The translations under genes were made by a program, and so were the position numbers. The notes under the pieces are model-generated. The model was not told the DNA's origin and searched no databases. It worked only from the letters and a program-made list of their open reading frames with translations. This document shows positions 50,436 to 58,365 of a DNA stretch of 64,000 bases, in pieces (within the stretch, counting starts at the first letter, position 1; each line of letters opens with the position of its first letter). Source of the stretch: an uncultured Ferrovibrio sp. (GTDB taxonomy: Bacteria; Pseudomonadota; Alphaproteobacteria; Ferrovibrionales; Ferrovibrionaceae); NCBI RefSeq assembly GCF_937960835.1, contig NZ_CALGPC010000018.1, positions 62,001 to 126,000 of the forward strand. Reading direction: 5' to 3'.

Positions 50436-51950
50436 ATGTCGAGCATGCCCTTGCTGTCGATCGTCACGTTCCTGCCGCTGGTCGGCGCGGCCTTCATTTT
50501 CCTGGCTCGGGGCCAGGAAGAGATCGTCGCCCGCAACGCGCGGTCGGTGGCGCTTTGGACCACTACGATCACCTTCGCCGTTTCGCTGCTGATCTGGCTG
50601 AACTTCGATAACTCGACGGCTAACTTCCAGTTTGTCGAGAAGATCGAGTGGATTGGCGCTGGCATCAATTATCACATGGGTGTGGACGGCATCTCGATGC
50701 TGTTCGTCATCCTCACCACTTTCCTGATGCCGCTCTGCATCCTGGCCTCTTGGGAGGCCATCGAGACACGCGTCAAGGAATACATGATCGCCTTCCTGAT
50801 CATGGAGACGCTGATGATCGGCGTCTTCTGCGCGCTCGACCTGGTGCTGTTCTACCTGTTCTTCGAGGCAGGCCTGATCCCGATGTTCCTGATCATCGGC
50901 ATCTGGGGCGGCAAGCGGCGCGTCTACGCCACCTTCAAGTTCTTCCTCTATACGCTGCTCGGCTCGGTGCTGATGCTGCTGGCGCTCCTGTACATGTATT
51001 TCACCGCCGGTACGACCGATATCCCGAGCCTGATGAAGACCGGCCTGTTCTCGCCTGAGGCGCAGACCTGGCTGTGGCTGGCTTTCTTCGCCTCGTTTGC
51101 GGTGAAGATGCCGATGTGGCCGGTGCATACCTGGCTGCCCGACGCCCACGTCGAAGCGCCGACGGCCGGCTCGGTCATCCTGGCTGCCGTGCTGCTGAAG
51201 ATGGGCGGCTACGGTTTCCTGCGCTTCTCGCTGCCGATGTTTCCGCTGGCCAGCGAATACTTCGCGCCCTTCGTCTTCGCCCTCAGCGTCATCGCCATCA
51301 TCTACACCTCGCTGGTGGCGCTGATGCAGGAGGATATGAAGAAGCTGATTGCCTATTCGTCGGTCGCCCATATGGGCTTCGTGACCATGGGCATCTTCGC
51401 GCTGAACACCCAGGGCATCGAAGGCGCCATCTTCCAGATGCTGAGCCACGGCATCGTCTCCGGCGCCCTGTTCCTGTGCGTCGGCGTCGTCTACGACCGG
51501 CTGCATACCCGTGAGATCGCCCGCTATGGCGGCCTTGCCAACAACATGCCGAAATACGCCGTGGTCTTCATGCTGTTCACCATGGCCAACGTCGGCCTGC
51601 CGGGCACCAGCGGCTTCGTCGGCGAATTGCTGACGCTGGTCGGCGCCTTCCAGGCCAATACCTGGGTTGCGCTGCTGGCCACCACGGGCGTCATTCTCTC
51701 GGCCGGTTATGCGCTGTGGCTCTATCGCAAGGTCGTTTGGGGCGAGCTGACCAAGCCTGACCTCAAGGCCATGCTGGATCTCAGCCCACGCGAGATCGCC
51801 ACGTTCGCGCCGCTCGTCATCCTCGCCTTGTGGATGGGCATCTACCCGGCACCGTTCCTCGATGTCATGACCGTGTCGGTGAAGAACCTGCTCGACCAGC
51901 ACCAGACTGCGCTGGCTGCCGCCAAGGCGGTAGCCACGGCTGCCCGCTAG
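50436..51950 (+). CDS. nuoM: NADH-quinone oxidoreductase subunit M
   Basis: This 504-residue antiporter-like subunit has about 14 spans, with FFEAGLIPMFLIIGIWGG (conserved Glu), HTWLPDAHVEAPTAGSVILA, and the DMKKLIAYSSVAHMGFVTMG segment. It is a proton-pumping module of the complex I membrane arm. It lies 10 bases before nuoN. Confidence 0.97.
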   Translation: MSSMPLLSIVTFLPLVGAAFIFLARGQEEIVARNARSVALWTTTITFAVSLLIWLNFDNSTANFQFVEKIEWIGAGINYHMGVDGISMLFVILTTFLMPLCILASWEAIETRVKEYMIAFLIMETLMIGVFCALDLVLFYLFFEAGLIPMFLIIGIWGGKRRVYATFKFFLYTLLGSVLMLLALLYMYFTAGTTDIPSLMKTGLFSPEAQTWLWLAFFASFAVKMPMWPVHTWLPDAHVEAPTAGSVILAAVLLKMGGYGFLRFSLPMFPLASEYFAPFVFALSVIAIIYTSLVALMQEDMKKLIAYSSVAHMGFVTMGIFALNTQGIEGAIFQMLSHGIVSGALFLCVGVVYDRLHTREIARYGGLANNMPKYAVVFMLFTMANVGLPGTSGFVGELLTLVGAFQANTWVALLATTGVILSAGYALWLYRKVVWGELTKPDLKAMLDLSPREIATFAPLVILALWMGIYPAPFLDVMTVSVKNLLDQHQTALAAAKAVATAAR

Positions 51951-51960
51951 GAGTTCCAAC

Positions 51961-53409
51961 GTGACCGCTTCGACCTTGCCCGCGCTCGCTCCGGCCTATC
52001 CGGAAATCTGGCTCGCCCTCGCGGCGATGGCGCTGTTGATGCTCGGCGTCTTCAAAGGCGACGGCTCCACCCGTCTGGTATCCTGGCTGGCGGTTCTGGT
52101 TCTCGCCGTGGCCGTGGGGCTGATCTGCGTTCAGCCGTCGGCGTCGGTTACGACCTTTGGCAACATGTTCATCGCCGATGGCTTCGGCCGCTTTGCCAAA
52201 ATCCTTGTCCTGCTGGGCTCGGCTTTCTCGATCATCCTCTCACTCGGCTATATCCGTACCGAACGGATGGAGCGGTTCGAATATCCGGTGCTGATCCTGC
52301 TGGCCACCACCGGCATGCTGATGATGATCTCGGCCAACGATCTCATCGCGCTGTATCTGGGCCTCGAGCTGCAGTCGCTGTCGCTCTATGTCATGGCGGC
52401 GTTCAAGCGCGATTCCAGCCGCGCCACCGAGGCAGGCCTGAAGTATTTCATGCTCGGTGCCTTGAGCTCGGGTATGCTGCTCTACGGCGCCTCGATGATC
52501 TACGGCTTCGCCGGTTCGACCAGCTTCGACCTGATCGCCCAATCGCTGCAGGGCTCGGGTCAGGCCTCGATCGGTCTGGTGATCGGCATCGTCTTCCTCA
52601 GCGCCGGTCTGGCCTTCAAGGTCTCGGCCGTGCCGTTCCATATGTGGACCCCAGACGTCTATGAAGGCGCGCCGACCCCGGTCACGGCTTTCTTCGCCGT
52701 TGCCCCGAAGGTGGCTGCGATGGCTCTGTTCGTCCGCGCGCTGCTTTCCCCGTTCGGCGACATCGCCGGCGAATGGCAGCAGATCGTGATCGTGATCAGC
52801 GCGCTCAGCATGGTTCTCGGTGCCTTTGCCGCCATCGCGCAAAGCAACATCAAGCGCCTGATGGCCTATTCCTCTATCGGCCATGTCGGCTATGCCCTGA
52901 TCGGCTTGGCTGCCGGCACGGAGGAGGGCATTCGCGGCATCCTGATCTATCTGGCCATCTATCTGGCCATGAATGTCGGCACCTTCGCCTGCATCCTGGC
53001 GATGCGCCAGAAGGACCGGATGGTGGAAGGCGTGGCGGATCTGGCCGGCCTGGCCAAAACCCATCCGGGCATGGCGCTGCTGATGGCTGCTTTCATGTTT
53101 TCGCTGGCCGGCGTGCCGCCTTTGGCTGGTTTCTTCGGCAAGTTCTACATCTTCATGGCCGCCATCAATGCCGGCCTCTATACGCTGGCAGTGATCGGCG
53201 TCCTGTCCTCGGTGGTGGGCGCCTATTACTACCTCCGCATCGTCAAGATCATGTATTTCGACGAGGCGGCGGAACCGCTGGCCAAGCCGGTGCGTGGCGA
53301 GCTGGGCGTGGTCATGACCGTGACCGGCCTGTTCACCATCCTGTATTTCGTCTGGCCGGCTCCGCTGCTGGCGGCTGCGCAGACGGCCGCCAAGGCGCTG
53401 TTCCCGTAA
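51961..53409 (+). CDS. nuoN: NADH-quinone oxidoreductase subunit N
   Basis: This 482-residue antiporter-like subunit starts with GTG and has 14 spans. It shows YLGLELQSLSLYVMAAFKRD (conserved Glu), PFHMWTPDVYEGAPTPVTAF, and NIKRLMAYSSIGHVGYALIG. It is the last nuo gene. Twenty-two bases separate it from birA, and no terminator lies between, so transcription probably runs on. Confidence 0.97.
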   Translation: MTASTLPALAPAYPEIWLALAAMALLMLGVFKGDGSTRLVSWLAVLVLAVAVGLICVQPSASVTTFGNMFIADGFGRFAKILVLLGSAFSIILSLGYIRTERMERFEYPVLILLATTGMLMMISANDLIALYLGLELQSLSLYVMAAFKRDSSRATEAGLKYFMLGALSSGMLLYGASMIYGFAGSTSFDLIAQSLQGSGQASIGLVIGIVFLSAGLAFKVSAVPFHMWTPDVYEGAPTPVTAFFAVAPKVAAMALFVRALLSPFGDIAGEWQQIVIVISALSMVLGAFAAIAQSNIKRLMAYSSIGHVGYALIGLAAGTEEGIRGILIYLAIYLAMNVGTFACILAMRQKDRMVEGVADLAGLAKTHPGMALLMAAFMFSLAGVPPLAGFFGKFYIFMAAINAGLYTLAVIGVLSSVVGAYYYLRIVKIMYFDEAAEPLAKPVRGELGVVMTVTGLFTILYFVWPAPLLAAAQTAAKALFP

Positions 53410-53431
53410 TGCCGATGCTGTTCGAGAGCGA

Positions 53432-54169
53432 ATGACGGCCTGGACGCTCCGGGCGTTCGACGTCCTCGACAGCACCAATGAGGAAATCCGCCGCCAGGCT
53501 GAAGCGGGGGCGGCGGAAGGTCTGGCGGTTCTGGCGCGGCGTCAGACGGCTGGGCGAGGGCGGCGCGGCCGCGCGTGGGATTCCCCGGAAGGCAATCTCT
53601 TTCTGTCATTGCTGCTGCGGCCCCGGGTCAGCGCGGCCGAGGCCGCAAAGTTGTCCTTTCTGACTGCCGTCGCTTTGGCCGAGACGCTGGAACTGGCGGC
53701 GCCTGATCTGGCCAGCCGCATCGCCTGCAAATGGCCCAACGATGTGCTGGTGAATGGCGCCAAGATCGCCGGCATCCTGCTGGAATCGCGCACCGGAGCC
53801 GATGCGGGGCTGGAATGGGTCGTCATCGGCATCGGCGTTAATCTGGCGCATCACCCGGCCGGCACGCCTTATCCGGTCACTGATCTGTCCAGCCAGGGAA
53901 CTTCAGTGGAGCCGCCGGTATTCGCCGAATGGCTGCTGGCGCGCTTTGCTTATTGGCATAACCGCTGGCAGGCCGAGGGCTTTGCGCCGGTGCGCAGCGC
54001 ATGGCTTGCGCGGGCGCAGGGTCTGGGACAGCCAGTGGTGGTGCGTCTGCCCGGTGGCGAATTGCACGGGTGTTTCGCAGCGCTGGACGAAAGCGGCGCG
54101 CTGCTGTTGGATTTGCCGGATGGTCGCCGCCAGGCGATTACCGCCGGTGACGTTTTTCCGGTCGGCTGA
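53432..54169 (+). CDS. birA: biotin--[acetyl-CoA-carboxylase] ligase
   Basis: This 245-residue ligase charges biotin carboxyl carrier protein. The biotinyl-AMP loop reads GRGRRGRAWDSPEGNLFLSL (the GRGRRGR segment), followed by KWPNDVLVNGAKIAGILLES with the catalytic Lys and Asp. There is no N-terminal winged helix, so this is the non-regulatory type. It sits between nuoN and coaX, a common order in alphaproteobacteria. Confidence 0.93.
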   Translation: MTAWTLRAFDVLDSTNEEIRRQAEAGAAEGLAVLARRQTAGRGRRGRAWDSPEGNLFLSLLLRPRVSAAEAAKLSFLTAVALAETLELAAPDLASRIACKWPNDVLVNGAKIAGILLESRTGADAGLEWVVIGIGVNLAHHPAGTPYPVTDLSSQGTSVEPPVFAEWLLARFAYWHNRWQAEGFAPVRSAWLARAQGLGQPVVVRLPGGELHGCFAALDESGALLLDLPDGRRQAITAGDVFPVG

Positions 54170-54184
54170 CAGGAGACAAAAGCG

Positions 54185-54955
54185 ATGCTGCTCGCCATCA
54201 ATGCGAACAACACCAATGTGAAATTCGGCGTCATCGACGGCGACCGGATCGTTGGTGAATGGCGCCAGCACACCACCGCGATGCGAACCGCCGACGAACA
54301 CGCCGTCTGGCTGTTCCAGCTCATGGCGATCGAGAAAATCGACCCCAAGTCCATCACCGGCGCCATCATCGGCAGCGTGGTGCCCCAGGCGACTTTCAAT
54401 CTGCGCCGGCTTTGCACCCGCTATTTCCATACCGAGCCGCTGGTGCTGGGCGAGCCGAATGTGAAATACGGCATCCAGATCAAGGGGCAGGGCGCTGGAG
54501 CGGACCGCATCTGCAACACGGTGGGCGCGGGCGTGTTGTTCCCGCGCACGCCGATGATCGTCGTTGATTTCGGAACCGCCACCACCTTCGACGTGGTGGA
54601 TGAGGAGGGCAGTTATTGCGGCGGCGTGATTGCGCCGGGCATCAACCTTTCCATCGAGGCGCTGGTCAATGCCACCGCGCTGCTGCCGCGGATCGTTGTC
54701 GAGAAGCCCAAGCGGGTGATCGGAACGGACACCGTTGCCTGTATGCATTCCGGCGTTTTCTGGGGCTATGTGGGATTGATCGAAGGGATCGTGGCGCGTA
54801 TTCGTGAGGAATTCGGCCGGCCGATGAAGGTGATTTCCACGGGCGGCCTTGCGCCCGTTTTCGACGGCGCCACTCAAGTGATCGAACAGGTCGTTCCGGA
54901 TTTGACGGCTCGCGGCCTGGTCGAGATCTACCGGCGCAGTACGCGCAGCAATTAA
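54185..54955 (+). CDS. coaX: type III pantothenate kinase
   Basis: This 256-residue kinase of the ASKHA fold phosphorylates pantothenate, the first step of CoA synthesis. DFGTATTFDVVDEEGSYCGG and GVIAPGINLSIEAL are the family's second and third motifs. The first motif, usually Asp-x-Gly-Asn-Thr, reads INANNTNVKFG at residues 5-15: Asn6 replaces the Asp and Asn8 the Gly. This may be lineage-specific or may alter ATP binding. AGGAGACAAAAGCG precedes the ATG. It lies 15 bases from birA. Confidence 0.92.
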   Translation: MLLAINANNTNVKFGVIDGDRIVGEWRQHTTAMRTADEHAVWLFQLMAIEKIDPKSITGAIIGSVVPQATFNLRRLCTRYFHTEPLVLGEPNVKYGIQIKGQGAGADRICNTVGAGVLFPRTPMIVVDFGTATTFDVVDEEGSYCGGVIAPGINLSIEALVNATALLPRIVVEKPKRVIGTDTVACMHSGVFWGYVGLIEGIVARIREEFGRPMKVISTGGLAPVFDGATQVIEQVVPDLTARGLVEIYRRSTRSN

Positions 54956-54975
54956 GAACGGCTTCAACCAAACCG

Positions 54976-56673
54976 ATGTCTGAACGCCTCGACAAAGACA
55001 GCCTTTATTTCCTTCCGCTCGGCGGTGTGAACGAGATCGGCATGAACCTCAACCTGTATGGGTATGGGGATCAGTGGCTGATGGTCGATCTCGGCACCAG
55101 TTTTGCCGATGAAGGCATGCCGGGTGTCGATCTGGTGGCGCCGGATGTGACCTGGATTGCCGGGCGGCGTGAACGGCTGCTGGGAATCGTGTTGACGCAT
55201 GCGCATGAGGATCATCTCGGCGCCGTCAGCCATCTATGGAATGAGTTGCAATGCCCCGTCTGGGCAACCGGCTTCGCTGCCTCGGTGCTCCGCCGCAAAC
55301 TGGCCGAAAAGGGGATGGAGAACGACGTCCCGATCAATATCTACCGGCCGGGCGATACCATAGAGCTGGGGCCGTTCCGTATCCGCTCGATGAGCATCAC
55401 GCATTCCACACCGGAGAGCCAGGCACTGGCGATCGAGACGCCGCGCGGCGTGGTTCTGCATACGGGCGACTGGAAGCTCGACCCGCGTCCCATGCTGGGA
55501 CCGCAGACGGAAGTCGAGACGCTGCGTTCCTATGGCGATAGAGGCGTGCTGGCATTGGTCTGCGACAGCACGAATGTCTTCAACCACGGCAGCTCGGGTT
55601 CGGAAGGCGAGGTCCATGACAGCCTGATGAAAGTGCTGGCCGGCAAGCCCGGGCGGATTGCCGTCACCACCTTTTCGTCCAACCTCGCCCGTCTGGAGAC
55701 CTTGATCGCGGTCGCCCGGCATCTCGACCGCCATGTCTGCCTGATCGGCCGCTCTTTGCATCGCTTCATCGCGGCGGCGCAGGAAAACGGCTACCTGCAG
55801 AGCATTCCCAATCTGGTGGACGAGCGCGAATGCGGATATCTGCCGCGCGAGAAGGTGATGTATATCTGCACCGGCTGCCAGGGCGAGCCGCGTGGCGCCA
55901 TGTCCAGGATTGCCTTCGGCAGTCATCCGCATGTGGTCCTGTCGCCGGACGACACAGCTGTCTTTTCATCCAAGATTATTCCCGGCAACGAGCGCGCTCT
56001 GTTTCGGGTGCATAACGAACTGGTCAGCCGCGGGATCGAGGTGATCACCGAGAAGGACGCCTTCGTCCATGTCTCGGGCCATCCCTCGCGCGATGAACTG
56101 GCTGAGATGTATCGCTTGGCGCGCCCGCAGATCGCCATCCCGGTACATGGCGAACCGCGGCATCTGGTTGAGCACGTCCGTTTCGCTCAAAGCCTTCAGG
56201 TGCCGCATGGTCTGGTGCCGCGCAATGGCGACCTGATCAGGCTTGCGCCGGGCGAACCTGAGGTAATCGAGCAGGTCCCGGCAGGACGGCTTGCCATCGA
56301 TGGCGAGGAACTGGTCGCCGTGCAGGGCGGTGCGCTGGCGCAGCGGCGCAAGCTTGCCTTCAATGGAGCTGCATCGATCAGCCTCGTGGTGGACGACAAG
56401 GGATATCTGCTAACCGCGCCAAGGGTGGCCCTGACCGGAGTGGTGAATGGTGATCCCGAGGAAATCGCGGCCGATATCGCCAACGATGTTGCAGAGGCCA
56501 TCGACAATCTCGGCCCCGGCCAGCAGCGCAACGACAGCAGCCTTGAGCAGACGGCGATCCGCACATTGCGACTTGGATTGCGGGGCTTGACCGGCCGTAA
56601 GCCGACGGTGCAGGTCCATGTCATCCGCCTGCCGCAAGGGCAGGCGACCGGGACCGCTGCCGCACCGGCTTGA
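54976..56673 (+). CDS. rnj: ribonuclease J
   Basis: This 565-residue beta-lactamase-fold nuclease has the metal motif VLTHAHEDHLGAVSHLW, GDWKLDPRP, CDSTNVFNHGSSGSE, and a beta-CASP domain with HVSGHPSRDEL and PVHGEPRHLVEHV. RNase J acts as both endo- and 5'-exonuclease in RNA processing and is present in many alphaproteobacteria beside RNase E. It follows coaX by 20 bases; the SD is weak. Confidence 0.93.
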   Translation: MSERLDKDSLYFLPLGGVNEIGMNLNLYGYGDQWLMVDLGTSFADEGMPGVDLVAPDVTWIAGRRERLLGIVLTHAHEDHLGAVSHLWNELQCPVWATGFAASVLRRKLAEKGMENDVPINIYRPGDTIELGPFRIRSMSITHSTPESQALAIETPRGVVLHTGDWKLDPRPMLGPQTEVETLRSYGDRGVLALVCDSTNVFNHGSSGSEGEVHDSLMKVLAGKPGRIAVTTFSSNLARLETLIAVARHLDRHVCLIGRSLHRFIAAAQENGYLQSIPNLVDERECGYLPREKVMYICTGCQGEPRGAMSRIAFGSHPHVVLSPDDTAVFSSKIIPGNERALFRVHNELVSRGIEVITEKDAFVHVSGHPSRDELAEMYRLARPQIAIPVHGEPRHLVEHVRFAQSLQVPHGLVPRNGDLIRLAPGEPEVIEQVPAGRLAIDGEELVAVQGGALAQRRKLAFNGAASISLVVDDKGYLLTAPRVALTGVVNGDPEEIAADIANDVAEAIDNLGPGQQRNDSSLEQTAIRTLRLGLRGLTGRKPTVQVHVIRLPQGQATGTAAAPA

Positions 56674-56739
56674 TACCGGTGCGGTCTGGCATCATATTGC
56701 ACTGCGGTAGGAAACTCGCGAGACCAGCAGGAAACCATC

Positions 56740-57144
56740 ATGATCGGCCGCCTCAACCACGTTGCCATCGCCGTGCCCGACCTTGAGGCCGCCGCAGCGA
56801 CCTATGCCAACACGCTTGGCGCCAAGGTCTCGCCGCCGCTGGCCCAGCCCGAGCATGGCGTAACCGTGGTCTTCGTCGAGCTGCCGAACACGAAGATCGA
56901 GCTGCTGCATCCGCTGGGCGACAATTCTCCGATCGCCAACTTCCTTGCGAAGAATGCCTCCGGCGGCATTCACCATGTCTGCTACGAGGTGGATGACATC
57001 ATCGCCGCCCGCGACAAGCTGAAGGCGGAAGGTGCCCGCGTGCTGGGTGACGGCGAGCCGAAGATCGGCGCTCATGGCAAGCCGGTGCTGTTCCTGCATC
57101 CGAAGGATTTTTACGGCACGCTGATTGAGATCGAGCAGGTATGA
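56740..57144 (+). CDS. mce: methylmalonyl-CoA epimerase
   Basis: This 134-residue glyoxalase-fold (VOC) enzyme interconverts the methylmalonyl-CoA epimers. It has the start IGRLNHVAIAVPDLEAAAAT (metal His), VVFVELPNTKIELLHPLGDN, GIHHVCYEVDDI (second metal His) and a late Glu in GTLIEIEQV. Its stop overlaps the DUF1467 gene by ATGA. The mutase genes are not in this window. Confidence 0.92.
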   Translation: MIGRLNHVAIAVPDLEAAAATYANTLGAKVSPPLAQPEHGVTVVFVELPNTKIELLHPLGDNSPIANFLAKNASGGIHHVCYEVDDIIAARDKLKAEGARVLGDGEPKIGAHGKPVLFLHPKDFYGTLIEIEQV

Positions 57145-57404
57145 ACTGGTTCAATAACGCTGTTGCTTTCGTCATCATCTACATGGTGGTGCTGTTCTGC
57201 GTGCTGCCGATTGGGGTGAAGACGGCAGAAGAGGCGGGTGAGCAGCCGCTGCCCGGCCAGGCCAGTTCCGCACCGGCGAATCCGCGCATGGGATTCAAAT
57301 TCCTGCTGACCTTCGCGATCAGCGCGGTGCTGTTCGGAATTTACTATGTCGTTGGCTATTATGATCTGCTCGGCCTGAGCGACCTGTTTGGCCGCGGCAG
57401 CTGA
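57141..57404 (+). CDS. DUF1467 family membrane protein
   Basis: This 87-residue protein has two membrane spans (NAVAFVIIYMVVLFCVLPIG and the later FLLTFAISAVLFGIYYVVGY) joined by a polar loop rich in Pro, Ala and Gly. LPIGVKTAEEAGE after the first span is typical of DUF1467, which is restricted mainly to alphaproteobacteria and commonly stands next to mce and proS. Function is unknown. It is coupled to mce by an ATGA overlap. Confidence 0.88.
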   Translation: MNWFNNAVAFVIIYMVVLFCVLPIGVKTAEEAGEQPLPGQASSAPANPRMGFKFLLTFAISAVLFGIYYVVGYYDLLGLSDLFGRGS

Positions 57405-57439
57405 TCCTGGCTTAAAGCCGCCGCAGACGCATGCGGCAG

Positions 57440-57622
57440 GGCGGCTCGCCCTGAGAAACCCCGGCATCCAGCCCTGAACTCCACCTAGCAGACAGAGCAC
57501 ACAGCCATTCCGGGAAATGCTGGCTCTTAGTTGGCGGAGGCGGGGAGGTTGTCAGAAGCACAAAAAAGAAAGGAGCAAGGACGCGCCTCGCTCCGTATCC
57601 CGTCTCGCACGGGTAAGTTTAA
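57440..57622 (+). ncRNA. candidate structured RNA in the DUF1467-proS interval
   Basis: This part of a 348-base gene-free interval can fold into an elongated hairpin: CCCCG (57459-57463) with CGGGG (57541-57545), CTCCACC (57479-57485) with GGCGGAG (57533-57539; one mismatch), and CAGC-ATT (57502-57509) with AATGCTG (57516-57522). Two smaller hairpins follow, GGAGC with GCTCC (57572 on) and CCCGT with ACGGG (57599-57613). A small RNA, possibly 6S-like in shape, or processed 3' UTR is possible. No known family motif was recognised. Confidence 0.3.
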
Positions 57623-57752
57623 GCCTCCCCAGACTTGGGCCGCCTGTTTCCAAGCGGTTGCGTAAATTCTATACCGAATGATGAAAGCAGTGTCATCTGA
57701 AAAGTGACGCCGATCACACAGAATGTTAATGGCGACCCGCTATAGTTGTGAA

Positions 57753-58274
57753 ATGAAACGATTTTTGGGCTGCGTCGGCATGCTGGCCGTCCTTGCGCCG
57801 GATGGGGTTTTTGCCCAATCCGCGCAGCCTGACGCTGCCCAGCAACGGGTCATTGTCGCCCTTGATGCTGCCGATTGCCGCCGGCTGCTAGCCCAGCGCG
57901 ATGCGGTGGATCTGGCGCACCAGCCCCGCCCGGATGTCGAATACCGGCCGGGGCGGGATGTCGATTCCCAGGGGCGGCCGGTGACGCCCGCCGACCTGCC
58001 GGGGGCGAATCCGCTGCCGCTGACCGGGCCGCTGACCCTGCCACTCGGCATCCGGCTGGAAGATCTGCTGGGCAGCCGCACGCCTCCCAATCTCCGGCGT
58101 TCCGAGCTTGAAGTTGCCCGGATCGCCATTGATCCGATGAGCGGTCGTCTGGCTTTCAATGGACAGCCGCTGGAGCGGCCGGCGGAGGATGCCGTCACGC
58201 AGGCCTGCGGCGAATATCTTGCCGGGCAAAGCGAAGCAGGGCAAACCAAGGCCGGATCGGCTAAACCGCGCTGA
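57753..58274 (+). CDS. exported small protein of unknown function
   Basis: This 173-residue protein has a signal peptide (MKRFLGCVGMLAVLAPDGVF, cleavage near FAQS) and a Pro-, Leu- and Arg-rich body (YRPGRDVDSQGRPVTPADLP, then NPLPLTGPLTLPLGIRLEDL). The start lacks an SD; TATAGT at 57741-57746 is 6 bases upstream, so a leaderless transcript is possible. Alternative ATG codons at 57723 and 57729 would place eight to ten residues before the signal. No family is recognised. It is likely periplasmic. Confidence 0.6.
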   Translation: MKRFLGCVGMLAVLAPDGVFAQSAQPDAAQQRVIVALDAADCRRLLAQRDAVDLAHQPRPDVEYRPGRDVDSQGRPVTPADLPGANPLPLTGPLTLPLGIRLEDLLGSRTPPNLRRSELEVARIAIDPMSGRLAFNGQPLERPAEDAVTQACGEYLAGQSEAGQTKAGSAKPR

Positions 58275-58365
58275 CAGCCGGCAGGCAGCCATTGCAGGGG
58301 CGGCAGCCCGGCCTTAAAAACGCCCCATTACCCCGCCATCACCGCAAACTCAGGACAACCAGAAA

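Noticed and set aside
50418..51959. 513-codon minus-strand frame opposite nuoM
   Set aside because: Shadow of nuoM with a highly charged, repeat-like translation and no hydrophobic or catalytic pattern.
57723..57752. Earlier start for the exported protein
   Set aside because: It would place extra residues before the signal peptide and has no better SD.
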